From NCBI RefSeq assembly GCF_009026145.1, contig NZ_WBUE01000007.1, positions 1 through 64,000 of the forward strand: a DNA stretch of 64,000 nucleotides. Reading direction: 5' to 3'. Both the position numbers and the translations under genes were made by a program. The DNA is from Hyphomicrobium sp. Its GTDB lineage: Bacteria; Pseudomonadota; Alphaproteobacteria; Rhizobiales; Hyphomicrobiaceae. The notes below the pieces were generated by a model, which had not been told where the DNA came from, ran no database searches, and was given only the letters and a program-made list of their open reading frames with translations. Positions 36,810-50,443 of this stretch are shown piece after piece. How positions within the stretch are numbered: the stretch's first letter is position 1; each line of letters starts with the position of its first letter.

Positions 36810-37654
36810 CCGGCACCAATCCCGCCATGGTCGGCCCCGGCACGCAACCGTCCGAAGACGATGGCGCCGTGCTCGAGTACATGGAAATGCCAAAGAACAT
36901 GCGCACCTACTCCGCGCCGGTGCTTCCCGAGCCGGAGGAGACGCACGGCATCGAGCGGGCGCTGGCGATACTTGCCGAGGTCCGCGTGGCGGCCGCGGAG
37001 GCTGCCGCGGGGCAAGCCGCGCGCTGCTTCGATATCACCGGTCTCGACGCGACCAATCGGGAATTCATCGATCAGGCGCTGGGCGACGGCGAGGTCTCGA
37101 TCGTTGCCGGCGCCACCATACTGGCGCAAGAGTCGGTGCTTGCCGGCCTCTGGCGTGTGCACGAGACCGACATCACGGGCGCGTTGAAGCGTGACTTGAT
37201 CGAGGTCGGCGCATTCCCGTCGGCCGTTCTGGATGTCGCCCAGGCAGCGGGTCTCGAATGCATGCGCTCGCACCGGGGTGCACTGCCGCCCGGCGTGCTC
37301 AACGCCCCGGCGCTGGTCACCGAGCTCGACGACAAGATCGCTGCCTACGGGCCCGGTGTTGCCGCGCACGTCATCAACCTGACGCTGCTGCCGCAGACCG
37401 AGGAGGATATCGCCTTCCTCGACCAGCGGCTCGGGCCCGGCGCGGTCACCATCCTATCGCGCGGGTACGGCAACTGCCGCATCACGTCGACGGGGACGCG
37501 CAATGCCTGGTGGGTCCGCTACTTCAACTCGCGCGATGCGATCGTCCTCAACACCATCGAGGTCGCCGACGTGCCGAGCGTGGCGTGTGCGGCGGAGGAA
37601 GATCTTGCCGACAGCGCCCAGCGTCTGGGCGAGATCCTGGAGGTCTACCGGTGA
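36806..37654 (+). CDS. hupH: HupH/HyaF/HoxQ hydrogenase expression protein
   Basis: A 282-aa soluble protein of the HupH family, with EYMEMPKNMRTY near the N-terminus, a central region FDITGLDATNREFIDQALGDGEVSI and the C-terminal ILSRGYGNCRITSTGTRNAWWVRYFNS, which resembles a rubredoxin-acceptor face. It participates in small-subunit iron-sulfur maturation with HupG and HupI. Four-base overlaps on both sides. Confidence 0.92.
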   Translation: MTGTNPAMVGPGTQPSEDDGAVLEYMEMPKNMRTYSAPVLPEPEETHGIERALAILAEVRVAAAEAAAGQAARCFDITGLDATNREFIDQALGDGEVSIVAGATILAQESVLAGLWRVHETDITGALKRDLIEVGAFPSAVLDVAQAAGLECMRSHRGALPPGVLNAPALVTELDDKIAAYGPGVAAHVINLTLLPQTEEDIAFLDQRLGPGAVTILSRGYGNCRITSTGTRNAWWVRYFNSRDAIVLNTIEVADVPSVACAAEEDLADSAQRLGEILEVYR

Positions 37655-37884
37655 AGGACACTTTCTTTGCCGGCTCCTACGGCGGTAACAACCAGAACAT
37701 CGGCGAGGCAACCCGTCTCGAATGCAAGATCTGCTGGTACGTCTATGACCCGCAGGCGGGCGATGACTATTGGCAGATCCCCACCGGCACGCCGTTCTCT
37801 CAGCTCCCCGACCATTGGACCTGCCCGAACTGCGACGGCGCCAAGTCGGGCTTCATGATCCTCAATGGGGACGCCGATGCCTGA
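37651..37884 (+). CDS. hupI: rubredoxin for hydrogenase maturation
   Basis: A 77-aa rubredoxin with two CxxC knuckles (LECKIC, Cys25/28; WTCPNC, Cys58/61) binding one iron, and the conserved YDPQAGD and PDHWTCP segments. HupI/HoxR is required for O2-tolerant hydrogenase biosynthesis under aerobic conditions. The GTG start overlaps the hupH stop as GTGA. Confidence 0.93.
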   Translation: MKDTFFAGSYGGNNQNIGEATRLECKICWYVYDPQAGDDYWQIPTGTPFSQLPDHWTCPNCDGAKSGFMILNGDADA

Positions 37885-38419
37885 TACGCTGACGATAGCG
37901 GCGCGCCTCGAGGCCGCCTTTGCCAAGATCGAGGCGGAGCGCATGGACGGTATCCCGATCCTCAATCCGCGCCTCAAGGTCGAGGCGGTCGGCACGCGCG
38001 ACTGGAACGGCGATTGGCTGTCGGTGCTCATCACGCCGTGGTTCATCAATCTCATGCTGCTGCCGGGAACGGATGAGTGGGCGGCCGTGTGGGCGGACCT
38101 GCCGCTCGGCTCGAGGCTGGCCCACACCTTCCCCGCCGGCCGCTTCGATTTTCTCGTCGGCGAAGAGGAAGGCATCGGGCGCTATCAGATGTGCTCGCTG
38201 TTTTCCCCCGTGCTCGAGTTCGAAGACCAGGAGGCCGCCCGCATCGCGGCCGAGGCGGCATTGGAAGCCCTGTTCGACGCGCGCATCGACGAAAGCCGCG
38301 AGCCCGGCGGCGAGCCGAACGCGCCGCGCGACGATGAGCGCGAGGACGCAAGCCGGCGCGGTATCTCGCGGCGAAACCTCATTTCCGGCAAGATCGCATC
38401 AGGACGGGGCTCGGTGTGA
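37877..38419 (+). CDS. hupJ: HupJ/HoxT/HybE family hydrogenase assembly chaperone
   Basis: A 180-aa protein with the HybE-like core MDGIPILNPRLKVEAVG, LSVLITPWFINLMLLPG, FPAGRFDFLVGEEEGIGRYQMCSLFSPV. A hydrophilic C-terminal tail is rich in Arg, Glu and Ser. HybE-type proteins guard the small-subunit precursor before export. The start at MPDTLTIAARL overlaps the end of hupI by 8 bases; ATG 37865 is an alternative. Confidence 0.9.
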   Translation: MPDTLTIAARLEAAFAKIEAERMDGIPILNPRLKVEAVGTRDWNGDWLSVLITPWFINLMLLPGTDEWAAVWADLPLGSRLAHTFPAGRFDFLVGEEEGIGRYQMCSLFSPVLEFEDQEAARIAAEAALEALFDARIDESREPGGEPNAPRDDEREDASRRGISRRNLISGKIASGRGSV

Positions 38420-39606
38420 TGGCGATCGAGGGGTGCCTGACGATCGATCTCGACCGCGCCGCCGATGGCGCCGGGCGCGCGTCGATCGCCTCGAGCCGCC
38501 CGCTTGGTCTGACGAAGGCGTTTGTCGGCAAGAGCGTGTACGAGACGGTTCGCACGCTGCCGATCCTTTTCAGCGTCTGCGGCGTGGCGCAAGGTGTGGT
38601 CGCCGCGCAAGCCTGCGAGCGCGCGCTCGGCATCGAAGCGGGCGAGGAGACGCAGGCCATACGCCAGCTCCTGGTCCTTGCCGAGAGCCTGCGCGAGCAC
38701 CTGATCCGCGCCGCGATCGACTGGCCAAGGTTCCTCGGGCGGGAAGCCAAGCCGGCGGAGCTGCTGCGCATCATGCGTCTGTGCGAAGGGCTGCGGCAGG
38801 CGCTCGATCGCGAGCGTACGGCGCTTGCCGTCGGCGGCGCGGCGAGCCTCGACGCCGCGCGCTTGGCCGCCGACATCGTGGAGCTTGACCGTCTCATCGA
38901 GGAGCTCGTCCTCGGCGAGCCGGTCGCCGCGTGGACCGCACGCCACTCGGCTGCCGACCTGGAGCGCTGGGCGCAAGCCTCTGTAATGCCGGCGCAGCAG
39001 CTCGTCCAAGCGGTGCTCGAGCGCGGATGGGCTGACGCCGGACGCGCCGAGACGCACTTTCTTCCGCACCTCGCCGACGCCGAGCTGATCGGCCCCCTTC
39101 TTGGCCAGGAGGCCGAAGACTTCGTCGCCGCGCCCACCTGGGACGGCGACCCCAAGGAGACAAGCGCACTCGCCCGCCAAGCCGACAACCCGCTGGTGCG
39201 CGATCTGATGCGCAGCTGCGGTAGCGGGCTGCTGACACGCATCGCGGCGCGGATCGTCGAGATCGGCGCAGCGCCGGGCGCCATGACCCGTATCATTGAG
39301 CATTGGCGCGAACGGGAAGACGTCGAAGGGCCGACCCACGCAAGCGCTTCGGGGGCAGCGCCCGGACGCGCCGTCGCGCAGATCGAAGCCGCACGCGGAC
39401 GCCTGGTGCATGGCGTGGAGATCGAGCGCGATGTCGTATGCCGCTATGCGATCCTGGCGCCAACCGAATGGAACTTCCATGCCCGCGGCAGCGCCGCCCG
39501 CGGTCTCGGCGAGATCGCCGGTCGCCCGCATGAGACGTGGCAAATCGCCGACCTCTTCATCACCGCGATCGATCCCTGCGTGGGCTACGAGCTGAGGGTT
39601 GCGTGA
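38419..39606 (+). CDS. hupK: HupK/HoxV, scaffold related to hydrogenase large subunits
   Basis: A 395-aa protein distantly related to [NiFe] large subunits. It keeps a degenerate N-terminal [16 protein letters not shown] in place of the CxxC motif and ends with a DPCVGYEL segment, in which only one cysteine of the usual DPCxxC pair remains. It therefore cannot hold the full NiFe site; HoxV is thought to carry the iron-cyanide intermediate. The ATG overlaps the hupJ stop by one base. Confidence 0.88.
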   Translation: MAIEGCLTIDLDRAADGAGRASIASSRPLGLTKAFVGKSVYETVRTLPILFSVCGVAQGVVAAQACERALGIEAGEETQAIRQLLVLAESLREHLIRAAIDWPRFLGREAKPAELLRIMRLCEGLRQALDRERTALAVGGAASLDAARLAADIVELDRLIEELVLGEPVAAWTARHSAADLERWAQASVMPAQQLVQAVLERGWADAGRAETHFLPHLADAELIGPLLGQEAEDFVAAPTWDGDPKETSALARQADNPLVRDLMRSCGSGLLTRIAARIVEIGAAPGAMTRIIEHWREREDVEGPTHASASGAAPGRAVAQIEAARGRLVHGVEIERDVVCRYAILAPTEWNFHARGSAARGLGEIAGRPHETWQIADLFITAIDPCVGYELRVA

Positions 39607-39947
39607 TGCACGAGATGGCCATCTCAGAAAGCATCATCGGCATCCTGGAGCAGGAGGCGCAGCGCCAAAACTATACGCGCGTCAGGAAGGTGCGGCTCGA
39701 GATCGGTGCGCTCGCCGGCGTCGAGACGGAAGCGCTGCGCTTCTCCTTCGACGTGGTCACCAAAGGGACGCTCGCCGAAGATGCCGTGCTGGAGATCATT
39801 GCCATGGAGGCGCAGGCCTGGTGCCTGCCGTGCGAGCGGGTGGTGACGATACGTCAACGCTACGACGCCTGCCCGGACTGCGGTGGCCATCAACTGCAGG
39901 TCACGTGCGGCGAGGAGATGAGGATCAAGGATCTGGAGGTCGACTGA
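39606..39947 (+). CDS. hypA: hydrogenase nickel-incorporation protein HypA
   Basis: A 113-aa protein beginning MHEMAISES, where His2 binds nickel, with zinc-finger cysteines CLPC and CPDC. It delivers nickel to the large subunit together with HypB. The ATG overlaps the hupK stop and its stop overlaps the hypB start. Confidence 0.96.
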   Translation: MHEMAISESIIGILEQEAQRQNYTRVRKVRLEIGALAGVETEALRFSFDVVTKGTLAEDAVLEIIAMEAQAWCLPCERVVTIRQRYDACPDCGGHQLQVTCGEEMRIKDLEVD

Positions 39948-40900
39948 TGTGTACCGTTTGCGGCTGTAGCGCGGGCGAGACGCGCATCGAGAAGGCGGGA
40001 GCGCCTGGGGCACACGCGCATGCCCACGAGCACACGCATGCCGATGGTACGACGCACGTTCACGCGCACAGCCATGATGACGCCGGCATCGATGACCATT
40101 CCCACGATCACGACCACCATCATCACCATCATCATGGCGAGGGCGCCATCGACTATGGCCAGGGCCCGGCACGCGCGCATGCTCCGGGCATGAGCCAGGC
40201 GCGCATGGTCGCCATCGAGCAGGACATCCTGGCTAAGAACAACGCTTACGCCGCCGCCAACCGGGCCTTGTTCAACGCGCACGGGATTCTGGCGCTGAAC
40301 CTCGTCTCGAGCCCGGGCTCCGGCAAGACGACGCTGCTCGTCAAGACGATCGAGCGCCTGAAGCACGATCTCATGATGTGCGTTATCGAAGGCGACCAGC
40401 AGACCTGCAACGACGCCGAGCGTATCCGCGCGACCGGTGTCAAGGCGCTGCAGGTCAATACCGGGAAGGGCTGCCATCTCGACGCGCACATGGTTGGGCA
40501 TGCGGTCGAGCACCTAAGTCCCGCCGACAGCAGCGTGCTGTTCATCGAGAACGTCGGCAACCTCGTCTGCCCGGCGGCCTTCGACCTCGGGGAAGCGCAC
40601 AAGGTGGTCATCCTCTCGGTCACCGAGGGCGAGGACAAGCCGCTCAAATATCCCGACATGTTCCACGCGGCAGACCTGATGATCCTGGCCAAGACCGACC
40701 TGCTGCCGCATCTCGACTTCGACGTCGGCCAGACGATCTCCAACGCGCGCAAGATCAACCCTGGAATTAAAGTGCTGCAGGTCTCGGCCAAGACCGGCGA
40801 AGGCCTCGATGCCTGGATACAGTGGATCAAGGCCGCACGCGCTCTCGCCGCGATCGGCCGTGGCGATCTCCTCGCCACCGCCGCCGTGCAAGGGAGTTGA
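39947..40900 (+). CDS. hypB: hydrogenase nickel-incorporation GTPase HypB, His-rich
   Basis: A 317-aa SIMIBI GTPase. N-terminal MCTVCGC is a high-affinity nickel motif. A histidine-rich stretch over residues 23-63, including a run of seven His, stores nickel. The P-loop is SPGSGKTT (122-129), followed by EGDQQT and the NKxD-like AKTDLL. The long His stretch is typical of aerobic rhizobial HypB and suggests nickel storage. Confidence 0.97.
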   Translation: MCTVCGCSAGETRIEKAGAPGAHAHAHEHTHADGTTHVHAHSHDDAGIDDHSHDHDHHHHHHHGEGAIDYGQGPARAHAPGMSQARMVAIEQDILAKNNAYAAANRALFNAHGILALNLVSSPGSGKTTLLVKTIERLKHDLMMCVIEGDQQTCNDAERIRATGVKALQVNTGKGCHLDAHMVGHAVEHLSPADSSVLFIENVGNLVCPAAFDLGEAHKVVILSVTEGEDKPLKYPDMFHAADLMILAKTDLLPHLDFDVGQTISNARKINPGIKVLQVSAKTGEGLDAWIQWIKAARALAAIGRGDLLATAAVQGS

Positions 40901-40904
40901 GACC

Positions 40905-41143
40905 ATGTGCCTCGCCCTGCCCGCCGAGGTGATGTCCATCGATTGTGCGACGGAAACCGCAGTCGTCGCGCTTGGCGGCGTCAAGAAGGAGATCTCGGTC
41001 GCGCTGCTCGAGGATGTGACCCCTGGCGACTACGTGCTCGTGCACGTCGGATTTGCGCTGCACAAGCTCTCGCCCGAGGAGGCCGACCGGACGCTGGCGA
41101 TGATCCGCGAAGCCGGCGAGGACCCGCTCGAGGAGCTGGCGCT

Positions 41144-41147
<4 letters not shown>
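40905..41147 (+). CDS. hypC: hydrogenase assembly chaperone HypC
   Basis: An 80-aa protein beginning MCLALPAEVMSID, with Cys2 exposed to coordinate the iron-cyanide unit together with HypD. It is the short, canonical paralogue of HupF. Its stop overlaps the hypD start by 4 bases. hypF, which often lies between hypB and hypC in rhizobia, is absent from that place and found after hupV. Confidence 0.96.
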
Positions 41148-42309
<1,162 letters not shown>

Positions 42310-42313
<4 letters not shown>

Positions 42314-43356
42314 CGATCATGACCCGCTTTGCCTCGCGCCTCGACCTGCGCTCGGGCACCATCGACATGACGCACGGCAGTGGCGGCCGTGCCACCGCAC
42401 AGCTCGTCTCGGAGCTGTTCGTCAGGCACTTCGACAACGCCATGCTGCGACAAGGCAACGATCAGGCGGCATTTGATGTGCCCGCGGGGCGGCTCGTAAT
42501 GACCACCGACGGGCACGTGATTTCGCCCCTCTTCTTTCCCGGCGGCGACATCGGCTGCCTCGCCGTGCACGGCACGCTCAACGACGTCGCCATGTCGGGG
42601 GCGACGCCGCTCTATCTGTCGGCGGGCTTCATCCTCGAGGAGGGGTTCCCCTTCGCCGATCTGGAGCGCATCGTCGCCAGCATGGCGGGCGCTGCGCGCG
42701 ATGCGGGCGTGCCAATAGTCACCGGCGACACTAAGGTGGTCGAGAAGGGCAAGGGGGACGGCATCTTTATCACCACGACCGGCATCGGCGTTGTTCCCGA
42801 GGGCGTAAACATCTCGGGCGATCGCGCGCGACCCGGCGACAAGATCATTGTCTCGGGCGCGATCGGCGACCACGGCGTGGCGATCCTGTCGAAGCGCGCC
42901 AATCTCGAGTTCGAGACTGAGATCAGCTCCGACACCGCTGCGCTGCACGGGTTGGTCGCGCGCATGGTTGCGGAGGTCCGCGACATCCACTGTCTGCGCG
43001 ATCCGACGCGCGGCGGCCTCGCCACGACCTTGAACGAGCTTGCCCAGCAGTCGCAGGCCGGGATGCGCATCCGCGAGTCGGCGGTGCCCGTGCATGCAGG
43101 CGTGCGGGCGGCCTGCGAGCTCTTAGGTCTCGATCCGCTTTACGTGGCCAACGAAGGCAAGCTCGTTGCCATCTGCGCCGAGCCCGACGCTCCGCGCCTG
43201 CTCTCCGCCATGCGCGCCCACCCGCTCGGGCGCGAGGCGGAAGTCATCGGCGAGGTCATCGCCGACACCAATGCCTTCGTACGCATGGAGACGAACTTTG
43301 GCGGCAGCCGCATCGTCGACTGGCTGGCCGGCGAACAACTTCCGCGGATCTGCTGA
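42310..43356 (+). CDS. hypE: hydrogenase carbamoyl dehydratase HypE
   Basis: A 348-aa PurM-like ATPase. It has the N-terminal MTHGSGGRA, DGHVISPLFFPGGDIGCLAVHGTLNDVAMSGA, IVTGDTKVVEKGKGDG and DPTRGGLATTLNE motifs and ends in the invariant PRIC. The terminal Cys348 is carbamoylated by HypF and dehydrated to thiocyanate, supplying CN ligands. Confidence 0.97.
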
Positions 43357-43358
43357 CG

Positions 43359-45067
43359 ATGCGAATTCTGCTCCTCGCTCACAGCTTCAACAGCCTCACG
43401 CAACGCATGTTCGTGGAGCTTACGGCGCGCGGGCACGAGCTGTCGGTGGAGCTCGACATCAACGATGCGGTGACATGCGAGGCGGTGGCGCTCTTCGAGC
43501 CGCATCTCGTCATTGCCCCATTCCTCAAGCGCGCCATCCCGGAGGCGGTCTGGCGCAGCCACCCGTGCCTGATCGTGCACCCCGGCATCCGCGGCGACCG
43601 CGGACCGTCGGCCCTCGACTGGGCGATCCTCGAGGACCGCACCAGCTGGGGCATCACGGTGCTGCAAGCGGAGGCCGAGATGGACGCCGGCCCCGTGTGG
43701 GCATGCGCCGATTTCGCCATGCGATGCGCGACCAAGTCCAGCCTCTACCGCAACGAGGTCACCGAGGCCGCCACGCGCGCCGTCCTCGAGGCCCTGCAGC
43801 GTTTTGAGAGTGGCGCCGGCCCGCTGCCGGAGGCGGGCACTGACGAGGTGGCGCACATCGGCGGCTGGCGGGGGCTTTGCCGCCAGTCCGACCGCGCCAT
43901 CGATTGGCAGCGCGACGGCAACCCCACCGTGCTGCGCAAGATCGCCGGCGCCGACGGCACGCCCGGCGTGCGCGATATTCTCCTCGGCCGCGAGGTCTAC
44001 CTGCACGATGCGCATCCCGCACCCGGCTTGGCGGGAGCGCCCGGCAGCATCCTCGCCACCAGCGGGCCGGCGGTTGCGGTCGCGACCATCGACGGCGCTA
44101 TCTGGATAGGCCGGCTGCGGGACCCGGCGAGCACCCACCCCTTCAAGCTGCCGGCGACCGTGGTGCTGAAGGGTGCCATCGGCTCAGTTCCCGAGATCGA
44201 ACGCGACACCGACTACGGCTATCGCGAGATCACGTATGAAGAGAGCAACGGCGTCGGCTATCTGCATTTCCGTTTCTATAACGGAGCCATGGGCACGGAT
44301 GCGTGCGCGCGGCTGCGCGCGGCCTACGCCCGGGCGCTGGAGCGGCCGACGAAGGTCATCGTGCTGTTGGGCGCCCCGGACTTCTGGTCGAACGGCATGG
44401 ACCTCAATGCCATCGAGGCGGCGGAAAGTCCGGCCGACGAATCCTGGCGCAACATCAACGCCATCGACGATCTGGCGGAAGCGATCATCCGCACCGACAG
44501 CCATCTCACCGTCGCCGCCCTGCAAGGCAATGCCGGGGCAGGCGGCGTATTCCTGGCACGCGCTGCCGACGAGATGTGGCTGCGCACGGGGGTGATCCTC
44601 TCGCCCCACTACAAGGACATGGGAAACCTCTACGGCTCGGAGCTGTGGACCTACCTGCTGCCGCGACATGCGGGTGCGGAGAATGCACAGCGCATCATGG
44701 CGGCGCGGCTGCCGATGGGGTCGAGCGAGGCCGTAGCGCTCGGTCTTGCCGATGCGCGCTTCGGTGCATATCCAGCAGAATTCCTCGCGGCGGTGCGCGG
44801 CCGCGCGGAGGCGCTGGCCGCCGCCCCCGATTGGGCGGCGCGGCTTGCCGCCAAGCGGCGAGAGCGGGCAGCCGAGGAGGGCAAGAAGCCGCTCGCCGCC
44901 TACCGCGCCGAGGAGCTCGAGCGCATGCGCCTCAACTTTTACGGCTTCGATCCGAGCTATCACGTCGCGCGCTACAATTTCGTGCGACGCGTCCCGAAAT
45001 CGAGAACGCCGATCACCATTGCGCGCCATCGGGACAAGCGATTTTCCCTTTGCTGGAGGAACGCGTC

Positions 45068-45071
<4 letters not shown>
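43359..45071 (+). CDS. hypX: HypX/HoxX, CO-supplying hydrogenase maturation protein
   Basis: A 570-aa two-domain protein. Residues about 1-250 are a formyl-transferase fold (LLAHSFNSLTQRMFVELTARG, PHLVIAPFLKRAIPEAVW, IVHPGIRGDRGPSALDWAI with the DRGPSAL loop). Residues about 290-530 are an enoyl-CoA hydratase/crotonase fold (NGVGYLHFRFYNGAMGT, WSNGMDLNAIEAAE, LQGNAGAGGVFLARAADEMW). HypX takes formyl-tetrahydrofolate and makes the CO ligand of the active site during aerobic growth, so it is a marker of hydrogenases made in oxygen. It follows hypE by 2 bases and overlaps the regulator gene. Confidence 0.93.
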
Positions 45072-46555
<1,484 letters not shown>

Positions 46556-46568
46556 CTCGGGAGCGAGC

Positions 46569-47943
<1,375 letters not shown>

Positions 47944-47954
<11 letters not shown>

Positions 47955-48984
47955 CGGCAGGGGCAACGGCGCGGCGCATGGCCCGCGCAATCTGCTTTGG
48001 CTGCAATCGGGCGGCTGCGGCGGGTGCACGCTGTCGCTGATCTGTGCCGAGCAGCCAGACTTTCTCACTGCCCTCGACGTCGCCGGCATCCATCTCCTCT
48101 GGCACCCGTCGCTGAGCGAGGCGACGGGGAGCGAGCTGCACGCCGTGCTCGGCGCCGTAAGGTCGGGATCCGTTCCGCTCGATATCCTGTGCCTCGAAGG
48201 CTCGGTGATCCACGGTCCCAACGGCAGCGGCCGTTTCCATCTTCAGGCTGGCTCCGGCGAGCCGATGAAGGATCTCATCGCCGAGCTCTGCCAGCTGGCC
48301 GGCGACGTCATCGCCATCGGCACCTGCGCGGCGTATGGCGGCGTTACCGCGGCCGGCAGCAATCACGTGGAAGCTTCCGGCCTGGCGTATGACGGGAGTG
48401 AGGCGGGCGGCCTGTTGGGCCCGACCTTTCATGCCCGCTCCGGCATGCCGGTGATCAATATCTCCGGCTGCCCGATCCACCCCGATTGGGTGGTGGAGAC
48501 GCTGCTCCAGCTGGCGCTCGGCACCCTGACGGAAGCCGATCTCGACGCCCTGGGGCGGCCGCGCTTCTATGCCGAGAACCTCGTGCACCATGGCTGCCCG
48601 CGCAACGAGTACTACGAGTACAAGGCGAGCGCCGAGCAGCTCTCCAACCTCGGCTGCCTAATGGAGCACTTGGGCTGCATGGCAACGCAGGTGCACGCCG
48701 ATTGCAACATTCGGCTGTGGAACGGGGGCGGCTCCTGCACGCGCGCCGGCTACCCGTGCATCTCCTGCACCGAGCCCGGCTTCGAGCGTCCGACGCATGC
48801 CTTTCTTGAAACGCCGAAGCTGGCCGGGATTCCGATCGGGCTGCCGACGGATATGCCGAAGGCTTGGTTCGTAGCGCTTGCCGCGCTGTCGAAGGCGGCC
48901 ACGCCGCAGCGCGTCAAGATGAATGCCGTCGCCGACTACATCATCACCCCGCCCTCGGCGACGTACGGGAAGGGGCGAAAATGA
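47944..48984 (+). CDS. hupU: regulatory (H2-sensing) hydrogenase small subunit HupU/HoxB
   Basis: A 346-aa small subunit with no Tat signal and no C-terminal anchor, so cytoplasmic. It keeps ordinary iron-sulfur cysteines: the first motif reads SGGCGGC and the second GTCAAYGG, so both extra cysteines of the six-Cys cluster seen in HupS are absent. This matches sensor hydrogenases, which resist oxygen by restricting gas access instead. It works with HupV to report H2 to the kinase. Confidence 0.94.
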
Positions 48985-50432
48985 GCCGCCGCATCGTCGG
49001 TCCCTTCAACCGCGTCGAGGGCGACCTCGAGATCAAGCTCGAGATCGAAGGCGGCGCGGTCAAAGGCGCGTGGGTCAACTCGCCGCTCTATCGCGGCTTC
49101 GAGCAGATCCTCAATGGCAAGGATCCGCGCGATGCGCTCGTCTATACGCCGCGCATCTGCGGTATCTGCTCGGTCTCCCAGTCCATGGCGGCCGCGATGG
49201 CGCTGGCGGCGGCTGAGGGCATTACCGCTCCCCCGAACGGCCGGCTGATGCAAAACATCATCCTGGCGACCGAGAACGTCGCCGACCACTTCACGCACTT
49301 CTATCTCTTCTTCATGCCCGACTTCGCCCGGCCCATCTATGCCGAGGAGCCCTGGCACGGCGAGGTTGCGTCGCGCTTCAAGGCGGTCGAGGGGGCCGCC
49401 TCGCGCGAGATCCTGCCCGTCCGCGCCGCCTTCATGCACATCATGGGTACGCTTGCCGGGCATTGGCCGCACACGCTCGGCCTGCACCCCGGCGGCACGA
49501 CGCATGCCATCGACCGCGCCGGGCAGGCGAGGGTGCTGGCGACGCTTGCGGCTTTTCGGCGGTTCCTCGAGACGCGGATGTTCGGCGACAAGCTCGAAGC
49601 CGTGGCGGCGCTCGGCTCGGCCGCCGAGCTCAGCGCCTGGGCCGCGCGGGGCGGCCCTGCGGCCAGCGACTTCGGCATCTTTTTGCAGCTCGTCAAAGCG
49701 CTCAGGCTGGACGAGCTCGGCCGCACCGGCGATCGCTTTCTCAGCTACGGCGCCTACGCGGAGAATGGCGCCCATCTCTTCAAGCGCGGCGTCTATATCG
49801 ATGGGAAAGTCCGTGCGTTCGACCAAGCCGACATCACCGAGGACCTGTCCTCCGGCTGGTTCGCACACCGCAACGGCCCGCGGCATCCCTCGCGCGGCGT
49901 GACCATTCCCGACGCCGACGCCGAAGGCGGCTACACCTGGTGCAAGGCGCCGCGCCTTGCCGGTCAGGTGGTCGAGGTGGGCGCGCTGGCCCGCCAGCTC
50001 GTCGATGGGCATCCATTGATCGCCGACCTCGTCCAGCAGAGCGGCGGCAACGTTGCGAACCGCGTCATCGCGCGCCTGCTGGAGGTCGCGCGCGTCGTGC
50101 TGGCGCTCGAGAGCTGGACGCGCCGCTTGACGCCCCATGAGCCGTTCTACGTGCAGGGGCAGATGCCCGCCGAGGCGGAAGGGGCCGGCCTCATCGAGGC
50201 GGCGCGCGGCTCGCTCGGTCATTGGCTGACGGTGAAGAACGGGCGCATCCTCAACTATCAAATCATCGCGCCGACGACGTGGAACTTCTCCCCTCGCGAC
50301 GCCTCTGGAGTGCCGGGGGCCTGCGAGCAGGCGCTCGTCGGCGCGCCGGTGCGCGAAGGGGAAGTCGAGCCCGTCGCCGTGCAGCACGTCGTGCGCTCCT
50401 TCGACCCGTGCATGGTGTGCACGGTGCATTGA
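48981..50432 (+). CDS. hupV: regulatory (H2-sensing) hydrogenase large subunit HupV/HoxC
   Basis: A 483-aa large subunit ending at DPCMVCTVH, the final metal motif, with no cleavable extension, so no protease step is needed. This is characteristic of regulatory hydrogenases. The first motif is RICGICSVSQ. Ile62 and Phe110 (DHFTHFYLFFMPDF) occupy the positions where the Cupriavidus sensor carries bulky residues that narrow the gas channel; HupL has Val at the first. The ATG overlaps the hupU stop by 4 bases. Confidence 0.95.
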   Translation: MSRRIVGPFNRVEGDLEIKLEIEGGAVKGAWVNSPLYRGFEQILNGKDPRDALVYTPRICGICSVSQSMAAAMALAAAEGITAPPNGRLMQNIILATENVADHFTHFYLFFMPDFARPIYAEEPWHGEVASRFKAVEGAASREILPVRAAFMHIMGTLAGHWPHTLGLHPGGTTHAIDRAGQARVLATLAAFRRFLETRMFGDKLEAVAALGSAAELSAWAARGGPAASDFGIFLQLVKALRLDELGRTGDRFLSYGAYAENGAHLFKRGVYIDGKVRAFDQADITEDLSSGWFAHRNGPRHPSRGVTIPDADAEGGYTWCKAPRLAGQVVEVGALARQLVDGHPLIADLVQQSGGNVANRVIARLLEVARVVLALESWTRRLTPHEPFYVQGQMPAEAEGAGLIEAARGSLGHWLTVKNGRILNYQIIAPTTWNFSPRDASGVPGACEQALVGAPVREGEVEPVAVQHVVRSFDPCMVCTVH

Positions 50433-50443
50433 GGAGGCGAGAA